DNA of 64,000 nucleotides, from assembly GCF_007752935.1 (NCBI RefSeq), contig NZ_CP036319.1, forward strand, positions 7,057,155 through 7,121,154. The letters are read 5' to 3'. Source of the stretch: Crateriforma conspicua (GTDB lineage: Bacteria > Planctomycetota > Planctomycetia > Pirellulales > Pirellulaceae). The first letter of the stretch is position 1. Each line of letters opens with the position of its first letter. The notes under the pieces were generated by a model, which saw only the letters and a list, made by a program, of their open reading frames with translations, was not told where the DNA came from and searched no databases. Positions 44,429 to 53,532 of the stretch are shown one piece after another. The translations under genes and the position numbers were made by a program.

Positions 44429-45018
44429 CCGTAGTACTCGCCAAGATAGATGGCTGCGACGGTGTCAATTTGCGTGTTTGCCGCTTGGACCCATGACAAC
44501 CGATCCAGGATCGTATTGCTTGGCGGTGCATTCGGATTCGCATCACCGATTGCATCCATTTGGGCTTCGACGCTGGCGGCAGCCGCGATGGCATTGTCGT
44601 ATTTCACGATCGCCGCTGAGTATTGCGACTGGTTGAGCAGGTTGTTTCCCTGGTCAATTAGGTTTTCCACCTCGTCCAAATCGGACTGTAGATTCTCTAG
44701 GCTCTGGGCATACGAATGATTGTCTGAAGACCAAGCACTAGCCGTGCTGAGAAGGTTTCGTCCCTCCGAATCGGTCAGGCTTGAAAACTCGGACGCTGGC
44801 ACACCTCGAACATCCACCCAATAATCTTTGCCGATCCGAACTCCTCCCAAGTGACTTTGGTTTTGATCAGCCGCGCTGATCATCTCCTGTTGACGGTTGC
44901 CTGCCGAATAGGAGTCATCCATCGCCTCCGATTTCTTGGCGTGTGCAGTGTTGCTGTTCGCGTGGACTGAGGTTGCGCATGCGGCAATGATCGCCAACGC
45001 CATCCATAGATTTCGCAT
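44422..45018 (-). CDS. Secreted protein of unknown function
   Basis: 198 residues with a signal peptide (1-20, cleavage near VHA-NS). Low-complexity Asn/Ser/Gln-rich mature region, then a helical part (YAQSLENLQSDLDEVENLIDQ; SAAIVKYDNAIAAAASVEAQM) and a C-terminus ending in YLGEYYGY. The helical part resembles a TPR-like pair. Divergent from the HTH gene at 45172, sharing about 150 bp of upstream DNA. Confidence 0.6.
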   Translation of the reverse strand: MRNLWMALAIIAACATSVHANSNTAHAKKSEAMDDSYSAGNRQQEMISAADQNQSHLGGVRIGKDYWVDVRGVPASEFSSLTDSEGRNLLSTASAWSSDNHSYAQSLENLQSDLDEVENLIDQGNNLLNQSQYSAAIVKYDNAIAAAASVEAQMDAIGDANPNAPPSNTILDRLSWVQAANTQIDTVAAIYLGEYYGY

Positions 45019-45171
45019 TGTCTTGTCTCTCCAATGTTCCTTTGAATCTGAACCGAAGCATTCGGTCCTTGCCGCGAAAGGTAGGGAGGGTAAGAATCGA
45101 TCGAAGGGGAATTCTTATAGGTTCCGAAAGTGCCGGAACGTCCGTTTTCGCCAAGGGATTTGTGAAGATCG

Positions 45172-45408
45172 ATGGATGATCAATACGTGCTGTTGACGTT
45201 TCAGGACGCCGCCAACCTGGCCGGTGTCAGTCGGACCACGATTCGAAAATGGGTCGATCATGCCGGACTGGATGCGGTGAAGATGCCCGCGTCGGCCAAT
45301 CGTCGCATCCGACGATCCGCGTTAATTCAGTTCCTGAACAACTTGGAAGAAGCGGACAAAACGGAAGCTCCGGAACTTATGAGATTTAACCCTCAGCGAG
45401 CGATTTGA
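45172..45408 (+). CDS. Excisionase/MerR-type HTH DNA-binding protein
   Basis: 78 residues with a helix_turn_helix-17 fold: LTFQDAANLAGVSRTTIRKWVDHAG then AVKMPASANRRIRRSALIQFLNNL. Proteins of this type are excisionases or small repressors. It stands at the left border of the late phage module, ahead of the secreted and protease genes, and may control them. TGAAGATCG precedes the ATG. Confidence 0.75.
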   Translation: MDDQYVLLTFQDAANLAGVSRTTIRKWVDHAGLDAVKMPASANRRIRRSALIQFLNNLEEADKTEAPELMRFNPQRAI

Positions 45409-45470
45409 ATTCCTAGGATTCCGGCGTTGAACCTGTTCGTTCTTCGCAACATCTTCCAACGGAATCCAAC

Positions 45471-46067
45471 ATGCGATCTCTGCTCGTTTGCGGCCTGCTG
45501 GTCGCCCTGTCTGTTTGCACGTCCGTCGACGCGTCCGCTCAAGGACTGCTTCGCCGAATCTTTCAACCGCGACAGTCCGCGGTGTGCACCGGCCCCAACT
45601 GTGCCACCCCGACAGCCGTCACGCCGGCCTATTCGGCGCCCGTGGTCACGTCGTCCGCACCGGTCGTGATCTCCAACCCGCCGGTCATCGCCCCGCCCGT
45701 TGTCTTCGATGCGCCCGTCGCCGAAGTCCGGCGGGTGTCAACGGATCCCGATCTGACCGTCGACGAAACGGCGTCCAGCTTTCGGCGTTCGTTGATCCAA
45801 GCAACGCGGCAAGCGGCACGCTCCGGCGAGATCACGTTTGCCGACGCACTGAAGATCCGCGTCGCGTTGTTCTCTCCGGCGTTCTGTGATGCGGCCGAGG
45901 ACCTGTGTGTGACTCAGATGGCTTTCAGTGGCCAGGCCGAAGGCGTGTTGCCCATGACGCCCGACGGTGTGATCGAGCGAGCTTCGATCGACTGGGACGG
46001 CTTCGCTTCGTTCTTGGAAAGGATCGTCCCGATCATCTTGCAGCTGATCTCTCTGTTCGGCGGCTGA
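45471..46067 (+). CDS. Secreted phage-associated protein
   Basis: 198 residues with a signal peptide (1-23), a CxxxxC pair (VCTGPNCAT), a Pro/Val-rich spacer (about 45-85, PVVTSSAPVVISNPPVIAPP) and a helical C-terminal domain (SSFRRSLIQATRQAARSGEITFADALKIRVAL), ending in a hydrophobic helix (FLERIVPIILQLISLFGG). The order signal, spacer, helical domain, hydrophobic end suggests an envelope-associated phage lysis or adsorption component. No family recognised. Confidence 0.6.
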   Translation: MRSLLVCGLLVALSVCTSVDASAQGLLRRIFQPRQSAVCTGPNCATPTAVTPAYSAPVVTSSAPVVISNPPVIAPPVVFDAPVAEVRRVSTDPDLTVDETASSFRRSLIQATRQAARSGEITFADALKIRVALFSPAFCDAAEDLCVTQMAFSGQAEGVLPMTPDGVIERASIDWDGFASFLERIVPIILQLISLFGG

Positions 46068-46128
46068 TCCGATCCCGCGTTCTTTCATCCCAGCTCAAGC
46101 ATCACCACACAGCCCCCTTTTTCAAACC

Positions 46129-47046
46129 ATGACTCAGACAGCCACCGCGCCCCAAGAGACCGGCTTTTCCGACGAGCCCTTTGGTCCGTCCAGCCGAGCG
46201 ATCTGTAAGGTGACCAACGGCAACACGTGCGGATCCGGAACCCTGGTCGGAAAGCGAAACGGCAAATCGCTGATCCTGACCAACGCCCACGTCGCCGGCA
46301 CCCGCATCGGCAAGACGATGCGTTGCTACTTTCCCGAGATCGATCGGACGATCACCGCACGCGTCATCATGGCCGGTTACAGCAACCGCGTGATGATGGA
46401 CTGGGCGGTGTTGGAAGCCGAAGAGATCGTTCCGCTGCCGCATACCAAACTGCGCAACGAAGTCCCCGAAGGCGAACACTACACCGGCGGGTACCCTCGT
46501 TGCCGCGGCCCGTACTATCAACGGCTCCGCACGACTCGGATCACCCACAACGGCACCGTGTGGCGTTGGCAGCCGGTCAGCATCGGCGGCCAGTCCGGCA
46601 GCGGTGTTCATTCCTTTGCCAACGACCTTCTGTACGGCTTATTGACCTGGTCCTGGGGCGGCGACGGTGCCGGCCAGACGTGTCGATCGATCTGGCTGCA
46701 GTACGCCAACCGTGCGGAGATCGGTTTCGCCAAGCCGGCCGATTTGGTCGAGCTGAACGAGAACCGGGCGGCCGACCTGGAGGAAGGATTCTTCGCCGAA
46801 GCCGACATCACGACGTTGCCGATCTGGGATCACCTGGACGATGGGGACGACGATGATGACGACGGCGACGGTGACAGCCAGCCGTCACCCTGCCCCGAGT
46901 TTGCCGCGAAGGTGTTGAAGCAGGCCGAGACGATGCAGCGTGAAGCGGCCGACCTGGCCGAGATCGCTCGCAAGTACCAGTCCTGTGACGACTGCGAGGG
47001 CGGCGACGACGACCAGAACGACACCGGCCCGTTGTTCGGTCTGTGA
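46129..47046 (+). CDS. Trypsin-like (chymotrypsin-fold) serine protease of the phage module
   Basis: 305 residues. The triad can be read as His54 in LTNAHV, Asp91 in MMDWAVL and Ser156 in GGQSGSGV, with the usual SGTLVG start of the fold. No signal peptide. After the protease domain a linker of nine or more Asp residues (about 240-260, DDGDDDDDDGDGD) leads to a Cys-containing helical tail (CPEFAAKVLKQAETMQREAADL; CDDC). It could process virion proteins or modify host targets. Its stop overlaps the next start by one base. Confidence 0.85.
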   Translation: MTQTATAPQETGFSDEPFGPSSRAICKVTNGNTCGSGTLVGKRNGKSLILTNAHVAGTRIGKTMRCYFPEIDRTITARVIMAGYSNRVMMDWAVLEAEEIVPLPHTKLRNEVPEGEHYTGGYPRCRGPYYQRLRTTRITHNGTVWRWQPVSIGGQSGSGVHSFANDLLYGLLTWSWGGDGAGQTCRSIWLQYANRAEIGFAKPADLVELNENRAADLEEGFFAEADITTLPIWDHLDDGDDDDDDGDGDSQPSPCPEFAAKVLKQAETMQREAADLAEIARKYQSCDDCEGGDDDQNDTGPLFGL

Positions 47047-47144
47047 TGCGTCTGCTTTCGATCAATGTGACGCCGCTGGTGGTGCTTGTTCTGGCATTCT
47101 TGCTGGGATGCCTCACCTGCGGCTTTGCCCTGGGGCTGAAATGA
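47046..47144 (+). CDS. 32-residue single-helix membrane peptide
   Basis: The frame from the ATG at 47046 overlaps the protease stop by one base and itself overlaps the next start by 4 bp. The peptide is almost entirely one membrane helix (VVLVLAFLLGCLTCGFALGL). Tight overlap on both sides makes it very likely real, and its position before a second membrane protein suggests a holin component. Confidence 0.55.
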   Translation: MRLLSINVTPLVVLVLAFLLGCLTCGFALGLK

Positions 47145-47422
47145 ACTCCGAAGTCTTCATGAACGCACTTCTCCAAGTCCCATCACTTGGAGTGGTGGTG
47201 TACCTGGTCATTCACTTCCTGGCCTACTTGCGATCGGCCCGAGCGGACGAACGGGAGTTCATGGCGGGGTTGGTGAAGGACCAGAGCGAGATCATGGATC
47301 GCAACACACGTGCGCTTCAGCAGACCTATGAAATGCTGAACGAAACGCGGGAGACACTGGCTCAAACCCGCCTGGTGATCGAACAGCATTGCCGCGACCA
47401 CCCCGCCGGCGATGAGGGGTGA
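47141..47422 (+). CDS. Holin-like membrane/coiled-coil protein
   Basis: 93 residues from the ATG at 47141. One membrane helix (VPSLGVVVYLVIHFLAYL) followed by a charged coiled coil (EFMAGLVKDQSEIMDRNTRA; ETRETLAQTRLVIEQH). This matches BhlA/UviB-type phage holin-like proteins in size and layout. It follows the 32-residue peptide with overlap. Confidence 0.6.
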   Translation: MNSEVFMNALLQVPSLGVVVYLVIHFLAYLRSARADEREFMAGLVKDQSEIMDRNTRALQQTYEMLNETRETLAQTRLVIEQHCRDHPAGDEG

Positions 47423-47474
47423 GGGCGTCGGCATTCGAACATGAGACCGTAACGATCGCGAGAGGCATTCGAAA

Positions 47475-48956
47475 ATGGCAGTCACCACCGAATTGATCGA
47501 AGGCAATCGGAGCATCGCATCCGAGATCGTCAATGGCAGCGGGCCGTTTGTGCTCGCGATGATCGGGGATTCCTTGCAAGCCCGGCAAGGGATCACTGAG
47601 GTTCGGGCTTGGTCATCCTTTGGGATCGCTTCACTGTTTGCGGACATCCCCGGCAGCTACTGGCAGTATCCGGTCGACATCGCTGGCGTCTGCGATTCGG
47701 CTCCGGCGTCGCCGAATCACGCGGGCTTTGATGCCAAGATTGGCGGCGGCGGTGGGAGCGACTTTGATGTCGCGTGTCTGCAATACGTCGACATCAGCGG
47801 TGGAACCACACCGGCCGAAGTCGACATCTTGTCGAATCGCGCCTATAGCGGTTCGTTCCGACCGCGAGAGAACGATCAGAACGTGGTGACCTACGAGACG
47901 CCCAACGAGATCAAAGCTCTCTTGGGCTACGACTGGCTTGCCGATGCATTGGCCGCCGGCGACGTGCTGGTCGATTTCTACGTGTACCGACATCCCGACG
48001 GGCCGCAAACGCCAGAGTTTTTCTTCCAGGCGAGGCAAGGGGCGACGACTGCGATCACGGCCCCGAGCACCACGGTCAGCGGCTATGCGGCCACGCCGGG
48101 GTGGGAACGTGTCACGTGCACGATCCCGCAATCGACCGTCCTGGCTGCCGACACGGCAATCTCGGTCAATCTCCGACTCAGTGGCAGCGTCGATTTTTCG
48201 TCGGACGCAGGGACGACCTTTATCTTTTCGTCGTTCATCGGCATTCGCTCATCATTGCCCGGCGTCGGCCTGGTCAACTTCGGTGTCGGCGGATCGAACA
48301 TTCAACAGTGGTCAGACCTTCCCGCCGATGCATACAGTTTGATGGATGCGATGGGGTGCACTCACTTCGTGCATCAGATCGGTACCAACCCAGTCGGTGG
48401 CTACAACACGCCGGAAACCTTCCGCGACGCAGTGATCGCACAGATTGCCAAGGCACCGTCAGCGACGCGGCACATCTTTGTCCCGCAGCACACCGTGCAA
48501 GGATTTTCCCCGGCTGGCGGCGAAGTGGATGAAGCCTACTACGTGGAAGGCTACTCACAAGTTGTCGACGCCCAACCTCAACATTTGCTGCTCAACAGGT
48601 TTCGATTGTTGCCGCCATATGAAGCGATGGCGGATTATCTGCCTGACGGCACGCACCATCTGGACGATTTCATTCCGGCCAATGCGTTGGCGATGATCAC
48701 ACTGTTAAGGCAAGCATCCGAGCAGCACGTCACGGCCGCGACGCTTGTGTCCGCGATCAACGCCGATGCGACTCAGCAGGCGTTGCAGGCCGCCGCCGAT
48801 CAAGCCGCGGCGATCACCGAGGACGACGGGGCCGGCGGGCGTCGCTTGAAAACGGCCGCGGCCAAGGATGCCGTGCGTGGGTCGCTGGCTGGCCGCTGGA
48901 CCAATCAAGGCACCGGAGCCGACTTCGATGACATTTCGATAGGAGACATCCCGTAA
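47475..48956 (+). CDS. SGNH/GDSL-family hydrolase in the phage structural module
   Basis: 493 residues. The SGNH blocks are readable: AMIGDSLQ with Ser33 (block I), NFGVGGSNIQQW (Gly272-273, block II), HQIGTN with Asn305 (block III) and DGTHHLDDF with Asp391 and His394 (block V). An insert at about 130-255 between blocks I and II is beta-rich and looks like a carbohydrate-binding jelly roll (FYVYRHPDG, WERVTCTIPQ, ISVNLRLSG). The C-terminal 100 residues are helical. A deacylase of host surface glycans on the tail or virion is a reasonable role; esterase specificity cannot be read. Terminase follows 3 bp later. Confidence 0.8.
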   Translation: MAVTTELIEGNRSIASEIVNGSGPFVLAMIGDSLQARQGITEVRAWSSFGIASLFADIPGSYWQYPVDIAGVCDSAPASPNHAGFDAKIGGGGGSDFDVACLQYVDISGGTTPAEVDILSNRAYSGSFRPRENDQNVVTYETPNEIKALLGYDWLADALAAGDVLVDFYVYRHPDGPQTPEFFFQARQGATTAITAPSTTVSGYAATPGWERVTCTIPQSTVLAADTAISVNLRLSGSVDFSSDAGTTFIFSSFIGIRSSLPGVGLVNFGVGGSNIQQWSDLPADAYSLMDAMGCTHFVHQIGTNPVGGYNTPETFRDAVIAQIAKAPSATRHIFVPQHTVQGFSPAGGEVDEAYYVEGYSQVVDAQPQHLLLNRFRLLPPYEAMADYLPDGTHHLDDFIPANALAMITLLRQASEQHVTAATLVSAINADATQQALQAAADQAAAITEDDGAGGRRLKTAAAKDAVRGSLAGRWTNQGTGADFDDISIGDIP

Positions 48957-48959
48957 TTT

Positions 48960-51068
48960 GTGCCTCCCGACTATGACGAGCATCGCAGGTCCGCGGCGGA
49001 GCGAAGCCGAAAGAAATCCGAAGAAGGCCGCGAGATCGGGCGGCTGCCACGCCGCGGCGATGCCGCCCGACGTCGCTCGTGTGCCAAGAGCCTGAAACGG
49101 TTCTGCACCACCTACCTCGTCAACCAATTCAACCTGGAATGGTCGCCGGACCACCACCGCTGCATCAAGAAGATGGAGCGGGCCGTCTTGAAAGGGGAAC
49201 TGTTCGCCCTGGCCATGCCGCGGGGATCCGGCAAAACCACGCTTTGTGAGGCGGCCTGTCTCTGGGCGATCCTGTACGGCTATCGACGTTTCATCGTGCT
49301 GATCGGATCGGACAAGGATGCGGCCAAAGAGATGCTCGATTCGATCAAGACCGAACTGGAAACCAACGACCTCTTGCTGGCCGACTTCCCCGAAGTCTGC
49401 TTCCCCATCCGTGCGCTTCAGGGCATCCACAGCCGATGCAACGGACAAACCTGTGGCGGCGTCCGCACCCGCATGAAGTGGACCGACTACGGATGCACCC
49501 TGCCGACCGTTAAACGCAGCAAGTGCAGCGGATCACGCATCCTGTGTCGCGGCCTGACCGGACGCATCCGAGGACTGAAAGCCAAGACGGCCGCCGGCGA
49601 ACAGATCCGCCCCGACCTGGTCATCGTCGACGATCCGCAGACCGAAGAATCCGCCAAGTCGGAAGTCCAGAACCAAAGCCGTGTCGGCATCCTGACCGGT
49701 GCCGTGTTGGGGCTGGCCGGTCCCGGCAAGAACATCGCCGGCATGATGCCCTGCACCGTGATCGAGCCCAACGACATGGCCGATCAGATCCTGAACCGTG
49801 AACTGTATCCCCAGTGGCAGGGCGACCGGATCGCGTACGTCAAATCGTGGCCCAAGAACCGGCACCTGTGGGACGAGTACTGCGAACTGTTACGCGCCGA
49901 CCTGGCCGCCGAACGTGGCAGCAAACGCAGCACGGAGTTCTATGCCAAGCATCGCAAAGCCATGGACGATGGCTTCGTCGTCTATTGGCAACAGCGCAAG
50001 AGCGATGAGGAACTCAGTGCGAACCAGCACTTCTGGAACGCGGTCGTCAAGCTCGGCCCACAACGCGTCGCCGCGGAGTATCAACAAGACCCACGGTGCC
50101 CGGAACTGGTCGGCGACGACTTCGCGTTCGACTGGCACATCGAAGCCAAGGTCATCATCACCAAGCTGTCCGGTTATGACCGCGGCCTGGTCCCCGATGA
50201 TTGCCAGCACATGACCGGCATGATCGACGTCCACGGCGACGTCTTGTACTGGGGCGTCGTCGGCTGGACGGCCACCTTCACCGGTTGGGTCGTCGATTAT
50301 GGGACCTGGCCCCGGCAACGCACCGACTACTTTTCCAAATCCTCCGCTCAACGAACGCTGGCCAAGCAGTACGCCGGCGAGATCGATTCCAGCGAGACCG
50401 AAGCGTTGATCCATCGCGGGCTGACCGACTTGGTCAACGACACGATCGCGCGGGCTTGGCGGCGTGAAGACGGTTCGCCCCAGCACGTCGGCCTGTGCAT
50501 GATCGATGCGAACTGGGGCGAGCAAGCCGATACGGTTTACGACTTCGCCGCCCGCAGCGATCACGCGCGGATCCTGTTGCCCTCGCACGGCCGTGGGATC
50601 GGTGCCAGCCGTGAACGGATCGACGCCGCACCGCAGAAGCCGGGCGAAATCGTGGGACATCATTGGCGGATGCCCAGTCTGCGGAAATCCAAACGCAAGA
50701 TCCGCTACATGGTGTTCGATTCCAACACGTGGAAAGTCTTCGTGTTCCGGCGACTGGCGACCGCCCGAGGATCCTCGGGATGTCTGGAGCTGCCCGGCCG
50801 GGATCCGATCCGTCACCAGATGATCGCCGATCACTGCCGAGCCGAGACGCCACAGCGGACCGAGGGACCCTATGGCGAACGCGTCGAATGGGCGCCGCCG
50901 GCTCCGGGCGTCGACAACCACTTCTTCGACGTCATGGTGGGCAACTGCGTGGCGGCATCGCGACTGGGGTGCCAGTTGCCCGGCGTTTCGATGACCGGTC
51001 GCGGCGGCGGTCGGCGTGGGCGTGGGAAGTCACGGATGCGGCTCAGTGAGATGCGGAAGCCGGCATGA
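48960..51068 (+). CDS. Phage terminase large subunit (GpA-like)
   Basis: 702 residues from a GTG at 48960. It packages DNA into procapsids using an ATPase and a nuclease. Walker A is AMPRGSGKTT (about 85-94) and Walker B DLVIVDDPQ (Asp224/225). The C-terminal nuclease half starts near 400 with the acidic GMIDVHGDVLYW strand, then MIDANWGEQADTVYDFA and the later VDNHFFDVMVG. The order and length fit the lambda/GpA type. The basic Gly-rich tail (GRGGGRRGRGKSR) is unusual. It overlaps the zinc-ribbon gene by 4 bp. Confidence 0.88.
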   Translation: MPPDYDEHRRSAAERSRKKSEEGREIGRLPRRGDAARRRSCAKSLKRFCTTYLVNQFNLEWSPDHHRCIKKMERAVLKGELFALAMPRGSGKTTLCEAACLWAILYGYRRFIVLIGSDKDAAKEMLDSIKTELETNDLLLADFPEVCFPIRALQGIHSRCNGQTCGGVRTRMKWTDYGCTLPTVKRSKCSGSRILCRGLTGRIRGLKAKTAAGEQIRPDLVIVDDPQTEESAKSEVQNQSRVGILTGAVLGLAGPGKNIAGMMPCTVIEPNDMADQILNRELYPQWQGDRIAYVKSWPKNRHLWDEYCELLRADLAAERGSKRSTEFYAKHRKAMDDGFVVYWQQRKSDEELSANQHFWNAVVKLGPQRVAAEYQQDPRCPELVGDDFAFDWHIEAKVIITKLSGYDRGLVPDDCQHMTGMIDVHGDVLYWGVVGWTATFTGWVVDYGTWPRQRTDYFSKSSAQRTLAKQYAGEIDSSETEALIHRGLTDLVNDTIARAWRREDGSPQHVGLCMIDANWGEQADTVYDFAARSDHARILLPSHGRGIGASRERIDAAPQKPGEIVGHHWRMPSLRKSKRKIRYMVFDSNTWKVFVFRRLATARGSSGCLELPGRDPIRHQMIADHCRAETPQRTEGPYGERVEWAPPAPGVDNHFFDVMVGNCVAASRLGCQLPGVSMTGRGGGRRGRGKSRMRLSEMRKPA

Positions 51069-51295
51069 TGCGACACGAACCCGACACGATCGACACGGAA
51101 ACGACCGACCACGACGAAGGCACGTCGAACGCGCGACGCTCGGGGACACCGAAGGGGTTCGCGTGTCCGCGTTGTGGCTGTCATCACTTCGTGTTGTTGT
51201 ACGTCCGCCAGCACGTCAACCGAACCGTCCGCCGCCGTGAATGTCGTCACTGCGGCCGCAAAGTCACGACCACCGAACGCATCACATCGGAGTAA
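51065..51295 (+). CDS. Small zinc-ribbon protein (NrdR/Ogr-like)
   Basis: 76 residues. An acidic N-terminus is followed by CPRCGCHHFVLLYVRQ and RRRECRHCGRKVTTTERI, a zinc ribbon with two CxxC knuckles arranged as in the NrdR N-terminal domain. It lacks the ATP-cone, so it is not NrdR itself. It overlaps terminase by ATGA. Small ribbons of this kind in phages act as late regulators or packaging accessories. Confidence 0.7.
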   Translation: MMRHEPDTIDTETTDHDEGTSNARRSGTPKGFACPRCGCHHFVLLYVRQHVNRTVRRRECRHCGRKVTTTERITSE

Positions 51296-51301
51296 CCAAT
51301 C

Positions 51302-51718
51302 ATGGGCGCCTTTCAAACCGTTTTCGGCGGCGACAACCTGGCCGAGCTGGAGTTTGTGGAGAACCATCCGCCGGGGACCACGCTGCAAGGATTCGCGATG
51401 GACTTCCGCGCCGGCGACGACTACAGCGGCGACCGAGCCCGGCGGATCAACATCACCGGCACCGGTGCGGACCTGTCGGGCAAGAAGGTTCAGTTGCAAG
51501 GCTGGCTGAACGACCTGGTCCAGATCAGCCACGAAGTCGACATTCTTGGGACACCGGGATCGCATTACATCCTGCTGGATCCCGAAACCGCGACTACCGC
51601 CACCTGGCCGCCGAACTATTACCTTGGCCTGCTACGCATCAAGCACGACGCGACGACGTTCCAAACCATCTGGGAAGGCACCCTACGCATCCACGCGTTC
51701 CCAACACCAGGGATCTAA
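51302..51718 (+). CDS. Small phage structural-type protein
   Basis: 138 residues, beta-rich throughout (MDFRAGDDYSGDRARRINIT; GLLRIKHDATTFQTIWEG), beginning 6 bp after the zinc-ribbon stop. Size, fold and position between terminase and portal genes suggest a head or tail decoration or baseplate protein. No family recognised. It is the last phage gene before the inserted cargo. Confidence 0.55.
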   Translation: MGAFQTVFGGDNLAELEFVENHPPGTTLQGFAMDFRAGDDYSGDRARRINITGTGADLSGKKVQLQGWLNDLVQISHEVDILGTPGSHYILLDPETATTATWPPNYYLGLLRIKHDATTFQTIWEGTLRIHAFPTPGI

Positions 51719-51851
51719 CGCTGTCGGTCACCGGCGATCGTGAGCGATTACTGGCAAAGCTCGGTCGGATGTTTTTGCTGTTTGGAAGGAAAAAAACCTC
51801 CTTCCCGCGTTTGTTCATGTCCTTCTTGCAAAACAAACTCGCGACCATTGA

Positions 51852-52235
51852 TCATCGGTCAGAAAACAGGACAAACCAAACCTTGTCGTGATACCACGAT
51901 CCGCTACCACGGGGAGTCACAAATTCAAACCGCCTGCCATCCTGGTCGGGAACGATCGCCCATTCGTTGCTTTCACACCACGAAAGGAACTCGCTCCGCG
52001 GCAGATTGAACTTGATTGTCGCCGATGCGCCAGGCGTGTATCGAACAAAGACGCTTGCTGCGTCCTCGGGAATCGTCGCAAACCCCTTGAGCGCCCTGTT
52101 GGCGGACTCCGCAGTCGCGTTGTTAAGCGCAACTGTGCCAAAAGTCCGTGCAAACCATGTCGCGGCAGCAAGGCAGATCGCGATCAGCGTCAACGCGAGG
52201 AACAAGTCGCGTAGTGAATATCGAATCTTGCCCAT
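51852..52235 (-). CDS. Short planctomycete membrane protein
   Basis: 127 residues. MGKIRYSLRDLFLALTLIAI and the following hydrophobic stretch form a single N-terminal helix of the SLRDLF type seen in many planctomycete proteins. The remaining 90 residues are a small soluble domain (YTPGASATIKFNLPRSEFL; WAIVPDQDGRRFEFVTP). It lies within the block that interrupts the phage genes and is host-like in style. Confidence 0.6.
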   Translation of the reverse strand: MGKIRYSLRDLFLALTLIAICLAAATWFARTFGTVALNNATAESANRALKGFATIPEDAASVFVRYTPGASATIKFNLPRSEFLSWCESNEWAIVPDQDGRRFEFVTPRGSGSWYHDKVWFVLFSDR

Positions 52236-52316
52236 GTTCTTTGTGTACCACGCTGGCCAAGGATGGCATTGAAACGCGAAACGACCTTCGTCCTCTCCGT
52301 TTTGCCTCCGTCGACT

Positions 52317-53294
52317 TTATTGAACCGATGCATGGTCTCCCGCGGAGCTAGTCACCAGTGCGTTCAGTATTTCCTGGTCAATCTTATCCGACAGAAAGCG
52401 AACTGAACCGTCCGCAATTCCGACGTTTGCTCCAGAAACGTGAAAACTGAAGATTCCAGTCGAGTTATCGTCATTGATGGCCTGGTCGCAATTAAACACA
52501 AGCCACCATAAATGCGTGCTGATACCCCATGCGGCTTGATGATGGTCCATTCCTGTGCTCGGATCTGAATACGGATAAAGATCGACGGGCGTCCCGCGAC
52601 GATACCAATCCGGGCGTCCCGCGCGTTCGCCAATCAGAATCGTGTTGGAAAGGCCATCTGACATTCCTGCGAATCGCCCAGAGTTGTAAGAAATGGGGGT
52701 TCGATCAGAACTGTATCTTGTTTCACCCCATGGTCCGAACTTCACGCCACTCAAATCACCACTGCCCGCCATCGCAGGTTTGAAGTTAACACCCGCGATT
52801 GCCTCGTAATCACTTCTTGCAGCTGTGCCAATAGTCTTGATTGGTATCGCACCGTTGTTGTATTCCATGATGTCTGGGACGACGGCGTTTGGCGTGCTGG
52901 TGGACGGACAGACGAAATCGGATACAGCCGTGTTGAGATTGGGCTGGTTAGCTGCGGCCGTGGCTGGCAACCTGATGTCAATCTGCTCGTAGAGGGCCGT
53001 CTGTTCAAGTTGCGGAAGAATTGCTGTCCGCCAGGAATGAAAGTGAAACTCGTCACGCGCAGCTCGCGGCTTCCTTAAGAACTTACCGAAATAGAGGTCC
53101 GGTAATCCACCGTACACGGACTCATGATTCTGGACTGCCAACGCAATTTGCCGAAGGTTGTTTTGGCAGGTAGTCCGGCGTGCGGACTCACGAACACTCT
53201 GGACAGCTGGCACCAGAACCGACACAAGAACAACAACGACCGCCAGAGAAACAAGTGTCTCGGTTAGCGTCAGCCCGGTACGAGAACGTGTCAT
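52317..53294 (-). CDS. DUF1559 protein with type IV pilin-like N-terminus
   Basis: 325 residues from the ATG at 53294 (GAAGGCG site upstream; the frame is open to 53438). The N-terminus has a prepilin-like methylation segment, TGLTLTETLVSLAVVVVLVS, then CQNNLRQIALAVQNHE and the DUF1559 block. Later blocks are WRTAILPQLEQTALYEQID, SDGLSNTILIGERAG and FHVSGANVGIADGSVRFLS. DUF1559 is strongly expanded in Planctomycetes and related to type II secretion pseudopilins. Its function is unknown; many copies occur per genome. Not phage-derived. Confidence 0.92.
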   Translation of the reverse strand: MTRSRTGLTLTETLVSLAVVVVLVSVLVPAVQSVRESARRTTCQNNLRQIALAVQNHESVYGGLPDLYFGKFLRKPRAARDEFHFHSWRTAILPQLEQTALYEQIDIRLPATAAANQPNLNTAVSDFVCPSTSTPNAVVPDIMEYNNGAIPIKTIGTAARSDYEAIAGVNFKPAMAGSGDLSGVKFGPWGETRYSSDRTPISYNSGRFAGMSDGLSNTILIGERAGRPDWYRRGTPVDLYPYSDPSTGMDHHQAAWGISTHLWWLVFNCDQAINDDNSTGIFSFHVSGANVGIADGSVRFLSDKIDQEILNALVTSSAGDHASVQ

Positions 53295-53532
53295 GCGATC
53301 GCCTTCGTCAACGAACGGTGGTGATAACCGTGTTGCCGTGTTTGAGTTCTTTGCAAGCAGTGTCTCTTGCAAAGATGCGAATCGAAGCCAGATTTGTCTA
53401 TTTAATTCGATAGAAACTCGTGAATGGCAGGTCGGCACGCGTCACCCAGAACGCGCAATAGATGATCCGATTCAAAACCGCTCGGTTGGTGCAATTGTGT
53501 GCAGGGGATCGTGGCCCGGCAGGTGTTGCTGA

